Source: Orobanche coerulescens (taxonomy: Eukaryota > Streptophyta > Magnoliopsida > Lamiales > Orobanchaceae). Taken from it: 64,000 nt of DNA. The DNA lies in assembly GCA_033398695.1 (NCBI GenBank), contig CM065804.1:51615501-51679500 (forward strand), in the 5' to 3' direction. A program made the position numbers and the translations under genes. Below are positions 1-10,191 of the stretch, piece by piece (position 1 is the stretch's first letter; every line of letters begins with the position of its first letter). Below the pieces are notes generated by a model, which was given only the letters and a program-made list of their open reading frames with translations, did not search any database and was not told the origin of the DNA.

Positions 1-272
1 GAAGTCTTTAAACACATATACATTAAATCCATGAATGTTGTTGAGGAATTTTTTAGGCCAAATGGCATCACCAAAAACTCATAGTGTCCATACCTCGTAC
101 TGAATGCCATTTTTGGGATGTCTTCTTCCTTATCTTAAATTGATGGTACCCTGACCGCAAATCAATTTTGGAAAAGATAGATGCACCTTGAAGTTGATCA
201 AACAAGTTATCAATTCGAGGCAAAGGATACATGTTCCTAATCGTAACTTTGTTGAGCTCTCATATATTACAA
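1..272 (-). pseudogene. Misplaced Gypsy RT fragment fused to element E
   Basis: This stretch matches the RT core of Tekay-like elements. The same segment is seen in the E RT at about 11650-11945 and the B RT at about 31960-32250. It covers the part upstream of the FIDD catalytic motif. In the expected order RT lies before RNaseH, but here it follows the RNaseH-integrase linker, so it belongs to another copy or a rearranged one. The junction is near 265-280, where the linker homology stops and the RT homology starts. Several frameshifts are present. Confidence 0.75.
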
Positions 273-275
273 ATC

Positions 276-1119
276 CTGGATCCTTTCCCTTGTCCACTTC
301 ATCGCGTAACCGAATAATCAGAGAATCATCCAACTGTTTAGATTTGATTTCTTCGATTAATGAAGGAGTTACTTCCATCACACACAGTTTCCCTTGGACT
401 CCTTGCGACCATACTTCAATTCCTTCGCGAATCAATTCTCGTTGAATGTTGGACTGGGACGTAAGCGCTTCCAACATTCAAATAGAAGCAGGTTTGCGGC
501 TCAGTGCATCAGCTACCACGTTCGCTTTGCCTAGATGATAAAGAATTTCCAGGTCGTAATCTTTGATCAATTCTAGCCATCTCCTCTGTCTCATATCTGT
601 CTCATATTTAATTCCTTCTGACTGAAAATATACTTGAGGTTCTTGTGATCTGTGAAGATCTGACAGTGAGTGTCGTACAAATAATGTCGCCAAATCTTCA
701 GGGCAAAGACAACGGCTGCTAACTCTAAATCATGTGTCGGTACTTAACCTCATACAGTTTCAACTGTCGAGAGGCATAGGCAATCACCTTATCCTTCTGC
801 ATCAACACGCAACCCAGACCCTGATTTGAAGCATCGCTGAAAACCACGAACCCATCAGTTCCGTCTGGTAGTGCTAATATTGGCGCCGTTGTCAGTCTTC
901 TCTTAAGTTCATCAAAACTAGTCTGACATTTCTCGTCCCACACGAACTTATGAGCCTTCTATAACAGCTGAGTGATCAAACGAGCAATTTTAGATAATCC
1001 TTCCACAAAACGACAATAATATCCAGCAAGTCCTAAGAAACTTCGAACTTCCTTTACGTTCTTAGGAGATTCCCACTCCAAAATTGCCTCAACTTTCTTC
1101 GGGTCTAGCTCAACTCCGT
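276..1119 (-). pseudogene. Gypsy E RT end, RNaseH and linker (broken)
   Basis: On the minus strand, 1119 to about 960 encodes the RT thumb/connection region (motif [10 protein letters not shown]). About 943-725 holds the start of RNaseH, with the [10 protein letters not shown] motif carrying its first acidic residue. About 693-480 holds the RNaseH end with the DLEILYH and [10 protein letters not shown] motifs. 477 to about 276 encodes the linker before integrase (IREGIEVW). Frame changes near 950, 720 and 660 break it. The upstream half of RT resumes at 11498 beyond the Athila insertion. RNaseH would degrade the RNA strand of the RNA-DNA hybrid during reverse transcription. Confidence 0.85.
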
Positions 1120-2429
1120 TGTTAGGCGTATTTTTATACACTTATTCATCATTATTTTGTAGTATTTTGGAGTGTGAAATCATCTAAATGAGCTTTTAAT
1201 GCCTTAATTTTGCATGATTGACAGGAAATTGAAGTCCTAAGTCAAACGATGCAAAGCGGTAGCGGCAAAAGCGGACTATGAGCCGCGGCACAAGGAAGGC
1301 CGAGCCGCGGCAAAGGAAGACACCGGTAGAAGGCGAGTAGAGTGTACTCATGCGCGTCACAGCCCATGTGAGCCGCGGCACAGAAGGATTTAATTACGCC
1401 CAGGTATTCAGATTTTGGCGATGTGCCGCGGCATAGGTTCAGTGAGCCGCGGCACACTTAGCGGGTTTGGTACGTCTGCGCGGATTTTGGGCCGTTTGAA
1501 GCCGTTTCAACCAACTAATACGGACGCGATTTATGGAAGTGCTGAGCTATAAATAGGGCTTAAGACCCTAATTTAATTATCTTGGAATCATTGAATCTAA
1601 ACCTAGGAGAGCTTAAGCTTGGAGACAGAGAAGAGGAGGAAGCGAGAGGAATTCAAGGCGAAGGCGGAAGGCAAGACGGAGGAATCCGAGCTTCATCTGC
1701 GTTTGAATTTTATGCTTTCGTTTATTTATTACGTATTTTCAGCTTTTAGTATGTCAAAGCTAAAGCCCTAATCTAGGGTTTTGATGAAACCTTTATTTTG
1801 ACGAATTGATTGAGATTATCCAATTTATTACCTTTTTATTGAGTTTTCCCAATTATGTTTAATGCTTGCAATTATCGGCCAATAGTTGTATTGATTTAAT
1901 CATTCACTTGAATCGGGAGAGGAGATTTGGTGAGGAACTATTGGTGAGGACCGTTTATTACGTGAGATAGGAATATACTCATAGGAACTACGTGGCCTTT
2001 AGGAGATTTCATGCTTTTTGCCTAGCGACGAGATAATTCACCTAGGGATAGAGTGCGTTAGTCGCCGTTAGATAAATCTATTGACCTCGGGAGAGGCGGT
2101 AGAATATATTAGCAATCTCCGCCTTCAATAAATTGGGAAAATTATTTATTACGGATGATCAAGATTAAATTCGGATAAATTAAGGTGGATTCAGAACTCT
2201 AGACCTATTTATCATTTGATTTCTTTTATTCAAGCTATCGCTTTCTGTTTAGTCTCTTATTCATTCTTTTAGTTATTAATCCAAAAACCCAACTTCGATT
2301 GTTCAAATAAAATTGGAATACGAAAACGTCGGTAGTTAGAGATTCAATCCTCGTGGGAACGATACTCTACTTATCACTTTATTACTTGTAAACGATGACG
2401 TGCACTTGCGTGTAGGAAATATCGCAACA
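1120..2429 (+). repeat. Athila-like 5' LTR
   Basis: This 1310-bp LTR begins TG and ends CA, and it is repeated at 10192-11497. Copies of a GCCGCGGCA palindrome motif at about 1265-1460 lie upstream of a TATA box at 1548-1555. The U5 end is followed six bases later by the primer-binding site. Confidence 0.93.
1548..1555 (+). promoter_or_regulatory. TATA box of Athila-like 5' LTR
   Basis: The motif TATAAATAGGG lies in the LTR about 80 bases after the GCCGCGG cluster and about 0.9 kb before the LTR end. It is the expected Pol II core promoter for the plus-strand genomic RNA. An identical copy is at 10617-10624 in the 3' LTR. Confidence 0.75.
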
Positions 2430-2435
2430 AGTTTT

Positions 2436-2453
2436 TGGCGCCGTTGCCGGGGA
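2436..2453 (+). other. Primer-binding site, tRNA-Asp type
   Basis: TGGCGCCGTTGCCGGGGA is complementary to the 3' end of plant tRNA-Asp(GUC) including CCA. It lies six bases after the 5' LTR. A tRNA-Asp primer is typical of Athila elements. Confidence 0.9.
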
Positions 2454-2574
2454 TTGAAATTTCTCTAATATCGATTTAAGTATTTCCAGTCTTAATTTGA
2501 ACGTTTTATTTTTATTTTTTGTTTATTTAATTTCGTTTATTTGTTTTTCCTTTTCAGGACCTTTCGTGTAGTGC

Positions 2575-3456
2575 ATGAGAAGACTCATTAACGAAGGCCT
2601 ACTACCTTTGGACACCGAGCTCGAGCGCACTCTAAGAAGGAACAAAAAGGAGAAAAGAGAGCTGCAGACGACGGTCAACATGGCCGAGAATATTGAAATC
2701 CAAGGAGGAGACAACCAAGTGCGGCAAGTTCAACCGGAACTCGCTCTTCGAGATTATGCCATGCCGCAAGTCAACGCAAATTTTTCGGGAATTCGGCGTC
2801 CCACCATCCAAGCTAATAACTTTGAGATCAAGCCCGCCATTATTCAGATGGTGCAGGCGAGCCCATTCTGTGGACTACCGAAGGATGACCCGAATGCCCA
2901 CATTGCTTCGTTCCTTGAGATATGCGACACATTTAAAACTAATGGTGTCACCGACGACGCCATCCGACTGAGGCTTTTCCCTTTTTCTTTGAGGGATAAA
3001 GCAAAATTCTGGTTGAATTCCTTACCGCCGGGGTCGATTACAACTTGGGAGAGGTTAGTGCAAGCCTTCCTTGCAAAATTTTTCCCACCAGCTAAGACGG
3101 CGCGGTTAAGAAACGAGATAACCACTTTTGCCCAGTACGATATGGAATCGCTCCACGAGGCATGGGAGCGATATAAAGAATTGCTTCGAAGATGCCCTCA
3201 TCACGGCATTCCTGATTGGCTTCAGCTGCATACGTTTTATGGTAGTTTGAGTGCTTCTACACGCACTTTAGTGGATGCAGCCTCCGGAGGAACATTCATG
3301 GGAAAATCTATGGCCGAGGCTCACGTGCTTTTGGAAGATATGGCTGGCAGCTTACCAATGGCCAGCGTAAAGATTGACATCAAGAGGGTAATGGAAGTTT
3401 CGAGCAATGAACGGATTTACACCTTGTCAGCTCAAGTCGCCGCTTTGACACAATGA
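2575..3456 (+). CDS. gag: Athila-type Gag, N-terminal and central part
   Basis: This encodes 293 residues of a retrotransposon Gag capsid protein. The core gag domain runs from about residue 85 to 260. It includes LPKDDPNAHIASF (101-113), the FWLNSLPPG stretch (145-153) and the W..L..AFL..FFP block near 158-171, all typical of Athila gag. The annotated start is the first ATG after the leader; an internal ATG at 2680 (MAENIE) is an alternative. It would form the cytoplasmic virus-like particle that packages the genomic RNA. The frame is lost at 3456, and homology resumes at about 3568 in another frame, so gag is broken by a small indel or short degenerate stretch. Confidence 0.88.
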   Translation: MRRLINEGLLPLDTELERTLRRNKKEKRELQTTVNMAENIEIQGGDNQVRQVQPELALRDYAMPQVNANFSGIRRPTIQANNFEIKPAIIQMVQASPFCGLPKDDPNAHIASFLEICDTFKTNGVTDDAIRLRLFPFSLRDKAKFWLNSLPPGSITTWERLVQAFLAKFFPPAKTARLRNEITTFAQYDMESLHEAWERYKELLRRCPHHGIPDWLQLHTFYGSLSASTRTLVDAASGGTFMGKSMAEAHVLLEDMAGSLPMASVKIDIKRVMEVSSNERIYTLSAQVAALTQ

Positions 3457-3567
3457 CTCGTAACTTTTCGCACGCACTGACCCGTTACCATTGAGACATG
3501 TAATTGGTGTAACGGATCACACCCGAGTGCGGAGTGTCAATTTGGAAATCCGTTCGAGCAACATCAG

Positions 3568-4194
3568 ATGGAGCAAGCTCAGTTCGTGGCCAATGGAAAT
3601 CGACAAAGCAATTTTTACCCCAGCACTTATAATCAAGGGTGGAGGAATCAACAAAATTCTCCATGGAGAAATGGGCAAGCTATGAAGCCTCCACAACCTC
3701 ACTTCGTGCAACCCCCACAGCAACCCCCTCAATCTTCAAAGGTATCTTTGGAGGATGCTCTTGCTCAATTGGCGGCTAACACAAGCCAATTCATGACCCG
3801 CACCGAGACGACTCTTCAAAATCATTCAACCCCCATCCGAAATCTAGAAACACAAATGGGGCAGATTGCTAATTTATTGTCTTCTCGGGCTCAAGGTGCA
3901 GCCCCCAACGCAGCCGAAGTGAAACCTAAGGAAAATGTGCAAGCAATCGAATTAATAAGCGGAAAGGAGTTGAAAGGGCAGCCTATTAATGACAAAGAGC
4001 AGCCGAACGTGCAGAACGAGAAGGAAAAGGATGAGACGCCTAAGCCAAAGGAAGTATCGACTACTCAGCCCACTCCTCAAATTCCATTTCCACAGCGTTT
4101 TCAAAAGCAAAAACTGGACAAGCAGTTTTCAAAATTCCTCGACGTTTTCAAGAAGTTGCACATAAACATTCCGTTCGCCGACGCATTGGAATAG
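3568..4194 (+). CDS. gag: Athila-type Gag, C-terminal part, ending in an in-frame TAG
   Basis: This is a 208-residue continuation of gag. It starts with a Q/N/P-rich stretch (about 1-60), followed by the Q.A.LL..R heptad-like region near residues 90-110 and a charged linker rich in K and E. It ends FADALE just before TAG at 4192-4194. The next codon is ATG in the same frame, and in Athila and related elements this gag-pol junction usually reads straight through. The TAG is therefore either a C-to-T nonsense change or a readthrough stop. There is no CCHC zinc knuckle, which fits Athila gag. Confidence 0.82.
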   Translation: MEQAQFVANGNRQSNFYPSTYNQGWRNQQNSPWRNGQAMKPPQPHFVQPPQQPPQSSKVSLEDALAQLAANTSQFMTRTETTLQNHSTPIRNLETQMGQIANLLSSRAQGAAPNAAEVKPKENVQAIELISGKELKGQPINDKEQPNVQNEKEKDETPKPKEVSTTQPTPQIPFPQRFQKQKLDKQFSKFLDVFKKLHINIPFADALE

Positions 4195-6030
4195 ATGCCG
4201 AGTTACGTCAAGTTCATGAAAGAGATCTTTTCCAATAAACGGAAGCTCGAGGAATATGAGACGGTCGCTTTAACGGAGGAGTGCAGCGCTATTTTACAAA
4301 AGAAACTCCCATCGAAATTGAGAGATCCGGGAAGTTTCACCATTCCTTGCATCATCGGAAATTCATCTTTTGAAAGAGCCCTATGTGATCTCGGAGCCAG
4401 TATAAATCTTATGCCCCTTTCGATTTTTAAAAAGCTGGAGATTGGGGAAGCCAAGCCGACGACAGTCTCTCTACAATTGGCCGATAGATCCATCAAATAT
4501 CCGAGGGGTGTGATAGAGGACGTTTTAGTCAAAGTGGATAAGTTCATCTTTCCGGCCGATTTCATCGTACTTGATATGGAAGAAGACCAAGATATCCCAA
4601 TTATTTTGGGAAGACCATTTTTGGCAACAGGCCGAACGTTGATTGATGTGGAAAAAGGAAAGCTGACTTTGCGCGTTCAAGAGGAGCAAGTAACCTTCAA
4701 TATTTTTCGATCCGTAAAATATCCAAGTGACGCTGAAAATTGTTTCCAAGTTGACGTCATTGACTCATGCGTGAGTAAAACTTTTCGAGAAAACTATCCA
4801 CCCGATCCATTGGAATCCGTTTTGATTGGGGCTGTTTCCGAACCAAATGGAGAGCATGCCGCCTACGTACGACACATGGATGCTTCCCCGCCAATCTTTA
4901 TTCGTAAACCATTCGAGGAGCTAGGAAGTTCACTAACTCGACCGACCCCATCGATTGAAAAACCTCCAAAATTGGAACTCAAAAAGCTGCCACCTCATTT
5001 GAAGTATGCATTCAACGGGCCCGACGACTCCCTTCCAGTTATTCTTTCGGCCACATTAGCAGGAGATCAAGAGGCAAAATTATTAAGAGTTTTGAGGGAG
5101 TACAAATCTGCTCTTGGATGGTCTATTGCGGATATCAAGGGGATCAGCCCATCGATTTGCATGCACAAGATTTTGATGGAGGAAGACTACAAACCATCCG
5201 TGGAGCATCAACGCCGGCTGAATCCTAACATGAAGGAGGTGGTAAAAGTCGAGGTTTTAAAACTCCTCGACGCAGGTATGATCTTTCCAATTTCTGATAG
5301 TAAGTGGGTAAGTCCGGTTCAAGTTGTGTCGAAAAAGGGTGGGATAACAGTTGTTCAAAATGATAATAATGAATTAATTCCCACCAGGATTGTTACGGGG
5401 TGGCGTATGTGCATAGATTATAGGAAACTAAATAAGGCCACTAGAAAAGATCATTTTCCCTTGCCTTTTATTGATCAGATGTTAGATAGATTAGCCGGAC
5501 ACGATTTCTATTGCTTTCTCGATGGCTATTCGGGGTATAATCAGATTTACATAGCCCCCGAAGACCAAGAGAAAACGACGTTTACATGTCCTTACGGCAT
5601 TTTCGCTTATAGGCGCATGCCGTTTGGATTGTGTAATGCGCCGGCAACTTTTCAACGGTGTATGATGGCTATTTTTTCTGACATGGTAGAGCAGTGTATT
5701 GAGATTTTCATGGATGATTTTTCTGTTTTTGGAGATTCTATTGACATTTGTTTGGAAAATTTGCAGAAGGTCTTGCGAAGATGTGAAGAGACCAATTTAG
5801 TCTTGAATTGGGAGAAGTGTCATTTTATGGTGCAGGAGGGCATTGTGCTTGGCCATCGAATATCCTCACATGGAATTGAAGTCGACCGAGCGAAAATTGA
5901 GACAATTGAGAAGATGCCTCCACCCACTTGGTCAAGGGGATTAGGAGTTTTACGGGACACGCCGTTTTATATCGCCGATTTATTAATGATTTTTCAAAGA
6001 TCACTAAGCCTCTGTGCAACTTACTCATGA
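4195..6030 (+). CDS. pol: Athila-type Pol: aspartic protease and reverse transcriptase
   Basis: This 611-residue pol segment is in frame with the gag part upstream. The retropepsin-like protease has its catalytic DLGAS motif at residues 65-69 and a second conserved block IILGRPF at about 135-141. The RT has the CIDYRKLNK motif, the LPFIDQMLDRLAG block, the FLDGYSGYNQI motif with the first catalytic Asp, MPFGLCNAPATFQRCM, and the FMDD active site at about 505-508. Near 5930 the frame shifts, so the last 30 or so residues are not homologous and the connection region continues in the next frame. The products would cleave the polyprotein and copy the RNA to DNA. Confidence 0.9.
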   Translation: MPSYVKFMKEIFSNKRKLEEYETVALTEECSAILQKKLPSKLRDPGSFTIPCIIGNSSFERALCDLGASINLMPLSIFKKLEIGEAKPTTVSLQLADRSIKYPRGVIEDVLVKVDKFIFPADFIVLDMEEDQDIPIILGRPFLATGRTLIDVEKGKLTLRVQEEQVTFNIFRSVKYPSDAENCFQVDVIDSCVSKTFRENYPPDPLESVLIGAVSEPNGEHAAYVRHMDASPPIFIRKPFEELGSSLTRPTPSIEKPPKLELKKLPPHLKYAFNGPDDSLPVILSATLAGDQEAKLLRVLREYKSALGWSIADIKGISPSICMHKILMEEDYKPSVEHQRRLNPNMKEVVKVEVLKLLDAGMIFPISDSKWVSPVQVVSKKGGITVVQNDNNELIPTRIVTGWRMCIDYRKLNKATRKDHFPLPFIDQMLDRLAGHDFYCFLDGYSGYNQIYIAPEDQEKTTFTCPYGIFAYRRMPFGLCNAPATFQRCMMAIFSDMVEQCIEIFMDDFSVFGDSIDICLENLQKVLRRCEETNLVLNWEKCHFMVQEGIVLGHRISSHGIEVDRAKIETIEKMPPPTWSRGLGVLRDTPFYIADLLMIFQRSLSLCATYS

Positions 6031-6603
6031 AAGATGTCCCATTTACTTTGGACGAGTCTTGTAAAGAAAGTTTTGAGTTGCTGAAGAAAGCTCTAAGCAC
6101 GGCACCGGTGATAGTCGCTCGGATTGGGACCTTCCATTCGAACTAATGTGCGATGCTAGCGATTTTGCCATTGGGGCTGTTTTGGGGCGAGACGAGGGAA
6201 GGTGTTTCATGTCATATACTATGCGAGCCGAACGCTCGATGACGCCCAAAGAAATTATGCCACAACGGAGAAGGAATTGTTGGCGGTGATATTTGCATTT
6301 GATAAATTTCGGGCTTATCTACTAGGAACAAAGGTGATAGTGTGGACCGATCATTCGGCGATAAAGTACCTTTTGGAGAAGAAGGATGCCAAACCAAGGT
6401 TGATTCGGTGGGTGCTACTCCTTCAAGAATTCAACTTGGAGATTCGGGACAAGAAAGGGACAGAAAATGTTATAGCCGATCACCTTTCACGGTTAGAGAG
6501 TTCCCTCGAGAAGGAAGAAAGTCAGCCACAAATTATAGAAACCTTCCCCGACGAGCACTCTACAAGTTGGATTCAACACATGCGCCTTGGTATGCTGATC
6601 TAG
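5928..6603 (+). pseudogene. Athila-type RT connection and RNaseH (frameshifted)
   Basis: Three overlapping frames hold the rest of RT and the RNaseH. 5928-6110 reads the thumb/connection (LYRRFINDFSKI, ESFELLKKAL). 6130-6200 holds the [13 protein letters not shown] segment with an RNaseH acidic residue. 6202-6603 holds [33 protein letters not shown] and [11 protein letters not shown]. At least two single-base shifts separate them. All RNaseH motifs remain readable. Confidence 0.85.
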
Positions 6604-7350
6604 TGAACTACTTAGCAAGTAAAACAATTCCGAACGATCTCTCACGTCATCAAAAGAAGAAGCTAATCTCGGACGCTAAGTACTATTTGTGGGACGATCC
6701 TTTTCTTTTTAAGCGATGCCCCGATCAAATTATCCGTAGATGCATTCCAGATGAGGAAATCCACACAGTGTGCTGAACCATTGCCATGCATCGCCCTACG
6801 GTGGACACTTTAGTGGAAATAGAACAGCGTGAAGGTCTTACGGTCGGGATTTTATTGGCCGTCCTTATTCAAAGATGCTCACTCCTTTGTGTCTACATGT
6901 GATCGGTGTCAACGGACAGAAACATCTCAAGGCGACACGAAATGCCGCTGAACACCATACTTGAAGTCGAATTATTTGATGTATGGGGATCGACTTCATG
7001 GGTCCATTTCCCCCAAACAAGAATCTCTACATTTTGGTGGCCGTGGATTACGTCTCCAAATGGGTTGAAGCGGTGGCACTACCTACGAATGGGTCCAATG
7101 TCGTAATCAAGTTTATCAAACAACATATCTTCTCACGCTTTGGGACTCCACGTGCTATTATAAGTGATGGTGGGTCACACTTCGACAACAAATTTCTTGA
7201 TGCGGTTTTGAGAAAATACGGAGTCACTCACCGTGTTGCCACAAAGATACCATCCGCAAACGAGTGGTCAAGTCGAGATATCAAATCGAGAGCTGAAGTG
7301 GATTCTAGAAAAGACGGTCAGCTCGTCTCGAAAAGATTGGGCATTTAAAC
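6604..7350 (+). pseudogene. Athila-type integrase: zinc finger and catalytic core (broken)
   Basis: The HHCC zinc-finger region is spread over frames at about 6740-6920 (HASPYGGHF-like segment, then CDRCQR). The DDE core begins at 6983 with GIDFMGPFP, which contains the first catalytic Asp, followed by DYVSKWVEA and [17 protein letters not shown] with the second Asp near 7158. Downstream, where the family has the HPQTNGQ block and the third acidic residue, the sequence reads [10 protein letters not shown], so that block is damaged or shifted. Integrase would insert the cDNA into the host chromosome. Confidence 0.8.
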
Positions 7351-7359
7351 TCGATGATG

Positions 7360-7860
7360 CACTTTGGGCGTGCGGTCGCGTATAAGACACCTATCGGAAT
7401 GTCGCCCTACAGTTGGTCTATGGAAAAGGTTGCCATCGCCGTATAGATGGAGCACCGTGCTTATTGGGCGATAAAGAAACTAAACTTTGATCTAAAATCC
7501 GCAGGGGAAAAGCGTTGTTTGCAGCTGAACGAGTTGGAAGAAATTCGCCACAACTCATACGAAAATGCAAAACTTTATAAGGAGCGGACAAAAATTTGGC
7601 ATGATAAGCACATCACGCAGAGAGAATTTGTCCCGGGTCAAGAGGTGTTGCTATTCAACTCACGCTTAAAGTTATTTCCCGGGAAATTGCGTTCACGATG
7701 GTCGGGACCGTTCACCGTAGTTCAAGTGTTTCCACATGGTGCAGTAGAAGTTCAAAGAGATGGTCGAAAATTCAAAGTGAATGGACAACGGTTGAAGGCA
7801 TACTTGGGAAATCCAATAGACACGCAGAAAACGAGCGTCACCTTATCCACCGCCGGATGA
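7360..7860 (+). CDS. Athila-type integrase C-terminal region
   Basis: The open frame 7447-7860 continues homology that starts about 7360 in another frame ([15 protein letters not shown]). It includes [20 protein letters not shown]-like and [14 protein letters not shown] segments, the [15 protein letters not shown] block, and [10 protein letters not shown], which is the GPY/F-type DNA-binding fold of Gypsy integrases. It ends with [13 protein letters not shown]. The element lacks a chromodomain, as expected for Athila. The stop at 7858-7860 ends recognisable pol. Confidence 0.82.
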
Positions 7861-8064
7861 ATGCGAGAGAAGTCCGGCTGAAGACTATAAACTTAGCGCT
7901 CCTCGGGAGGCAACCCGAGTACTAGTTGTAGATTCTTTGTTGTTTGCTTGCATTTTTAGAGTCTCTTTTTTGTCTTCTTTCCTCTTTGATCCATCCTTTC
8001 CTCTCATCTTAATGAATTCGTGTAAAATTTCTGTGCAGGAATCAGCAAAAAGGGGATAAATTCA

Positions 8065-8400
8065 ATAATGGGCCGCGGCACAGTCCAGGTGAGCCGCGGC
8101 ACACACCAGCTGAGGAAAAATGGCCGATCAAAGCGCACCTGTGCGCGGCATGATCTTGCGAGCCGCGGCACACCAGTCTGAGCCGCGGCACCGATAACCG
8201 AGCGGCACACTAAATGGTCAAGAAACGCCCAGGCGCTGCATGCTTTGTGCCGCGGCATACTAAGGCTGAGCCGCGGCACACTATAACACTGAGCCGCGGC
8301 ATACTAAGTCTGAGCCGCGGCACCCGGCGACATATCAAAACGTCCAAATCCGACTGTACTTTGGGCCGCGGCTCACTTTTATTGTGCCGCGGCCCCCGTC
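8065..8400 (+). repeat. GCCGCGGCAC motif cluster in Athila 3' region
   Basis: About ten full or near copies of a GCCGCGGCAC-type motif, mostly preceded by TGA, occur in 335 bases, in both orientations (TGAGCCGCGG and TGTGCCGCGG). The core CCGCGG is a palindrome. The same motif occurs in both LTRs (about 1265-1460 and 10350-10520). Spacing is irregular, so this is a motif cluster and not a satellite. Confidence 0.85.
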
Positions 8401-9414
8401 GCAAAATAAGAGCAGCCAGGTCAAGCTCTTTCAGTCGATCGGCCTGCATAGTATACTTCTTCCCTTCATTCCTTCCTTCCTGCACACGATGAGGTTAGTC
8501 GGGTCCATTCTATCAGTCTCCTTCTCAAATTCTCCAGGTAATTTTTGATTTCTAAATCATAGGTGATTATTGATGTGAAAAGATTTGGAGTTTTATATTG
8601 CTAGTTATTCATCATTGTTATTTCTAGAATGGAGTTGGAATATGGGGAATTTGTTATTGTGATGGAATTGTTATTTATGAACGAATTGTTGATGATGGTT
8701 GTCGTAATTCAGGGTTATAATCTGTGTTTTTATTTTTGGGATTTGGAATTAACCATCAAAATTTTTGTTCTTCATTTTAACTTGTGCACACAAGGTGTTT
8801 GATAAATTGCAGCAATGAAAAATGGCTCATTCACACTCCGCATGATGTAGTCAAGAAGCGTGCATGCTCACCGGACGATGCCGGCACCAGCTCCTGAGCA
8901 GACTGGAGGGGAGTACTTGACCTTTTACTTTTCTTGCATTTCATTTTTTGTCCATTAAGGTCAATGTACGTCCTAAGTTTGGGGGGGGCTTTACTTTCAG
9001 TCTCTTATATTCATTGCTGTACTCTATTTTATTGCTGTACACTATTTAGTTGCACACTTTTCTTTTCTTTGCGAAAATTTTTTTTTTAGATAGCCTTGCT
9101 TGCCGTAGTTTTTCTTTATTCGTGAATTTTCGTGCTTCTATTTTGTGTGATACTGATGTTACGACACTGTCTTTCTCTCTGAAGAAGCGGGCGAGTTCTA
9201 GTCGAGTTGTAGTCGGCTATTTCGCTCGCTTAGTATTCAATTAGGTCCGAAATTTTTCGTGATTGTAGAGGACTTGGCGTATAAGAGACGATACATACTT
9301 GTTTTTAAATCCCCATCAATACGTTTGGCTACATTTTCCGGATAGTGAGTAAATCTTGTTTCTTTAGTCGTGTTGGCACTTAAATTGAGTTTAGAGTCGG
9401 CCGGTTTTCCCTAA

Positions 9415-9720
9415 AGTCGAGATAAGGTGTTCTATGAAGGGAGTTTAGTAACCGGGGTATTCGCGTGACCCGTTGTTTACTCTCGCGTAAAGCAGCGACC
9501 ACGATTAGACTAGTGGTTTAGATATTTCACATGTGCCAATGATAGGGAGCCTAGTAACCGGGGTATTCGCGTGACCATTGTTTACTCTCGCGTAAAACGG
9601 CAACCTTGATTCGGACATGCGGAAATTTTGTATTCGAGTTGTTTCTCCGCTGTAAACGGGAACTTAGTAACTAGAAGCATCCATGTGCCCCATGAGTGTC
9701 TTTTACGTCAAACGGTTTCC
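9415..9720 (+). repeat. Three diverged direct repeats in Athila 3' region
   Basis: Units near 9440, 9550 and 9665 share a start like CTAGTAACCGGGGTATTCG and a downstream GTTTACTCTCGCGTAAA block. The first two are close and the third is strongly diverged. Period is about 110 bases. Function is unknown. Confidence 0.7.
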
Positions 9721-10178
9721 GAATACATGAGAATGGAAGTTCCACCCTAGGATTATCCCGATGAAACATCCCGAGACCCTAACCTAGTGGTCGACTCGAA
9801 TCAAATTCTTGAGCATATTTATATAAGGGGATACTGTCCGAGGTTTATTTATTATGAGACTCGTGAAAAATTGTGCCTTTAGGCGTGGGCAACGGCGAAC
9901 TAGCTTGTTTATGTTAGCCTTTCATATTGACGGTTGACTTGACTCATGTTTTGTTGATCTTTGAGCTGAGTTTTCTTCATGAACAAAAGATTAGGACTGA
10001 ACTTGATTACTTTGCGGAATCATTATTCTGAGTGCAGTTCGCTTTTATGACACTCGTATTATTTAGAGAGAATGTCAGGATAGTATTGATTAGGTTGAAC
10101 ACTATGAGTTGCACGATGATTCACGACATTCTTTTATTGACTTTAATTCTTTTTGCTTGAGGACAAGCAAAGGCTTAA

Positions 10179-10191
10179 GTTTGGGGGTATT
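10179..10191 (+). other. Polypurine tract of Athila element
   Basis: AAGTTTGGGGGTATT lies directly before the 3' LTR start at 10192. It is the expected primer site for plus-strand DNA synthesis and matches the usual Athila form. Confidence 0.8.

Larger units (their letters stand above)
7861..10191 (+). other. Athila 3' non-coding region
   Basis: These 2.3 kb between pol and the 3' LTR hold no convincing ORF, although Athila elements often have an env-like ORF here. The region contains a dense GCCGCGGCAC repeat cluster (about 8065-8400), a T-rich stretch (8930-9130), three diverged copies of a GTAACCGGGGTATTCGCGTG repeat (9415-9720), and a final GGACAAGCAAAGGCTTAAGT stretch before the purine tract. 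That last block is characteristic of the Athila 3' end. Confidence 0.75.

Noticed and set aside
1196..1457. Two overlapping minus-strand ORFs in the Athila LTR
   Set aside because: They consist of translated GCCGCGGCAC repeats inside an LTR; no homology or start context.
8004..8492. ORFs rich in CRG/PRL repeats on both strands
   Set aside because: They are low-complexity translations of the GCCGCGG motif cluster, present on both strands at once.
9050..9244. Possible small hydrophobic protein (env-like) in the Athila 3' region
   Set aside because: Short, T-rich translation without signal peptide logic or homologous context; more likely chance.
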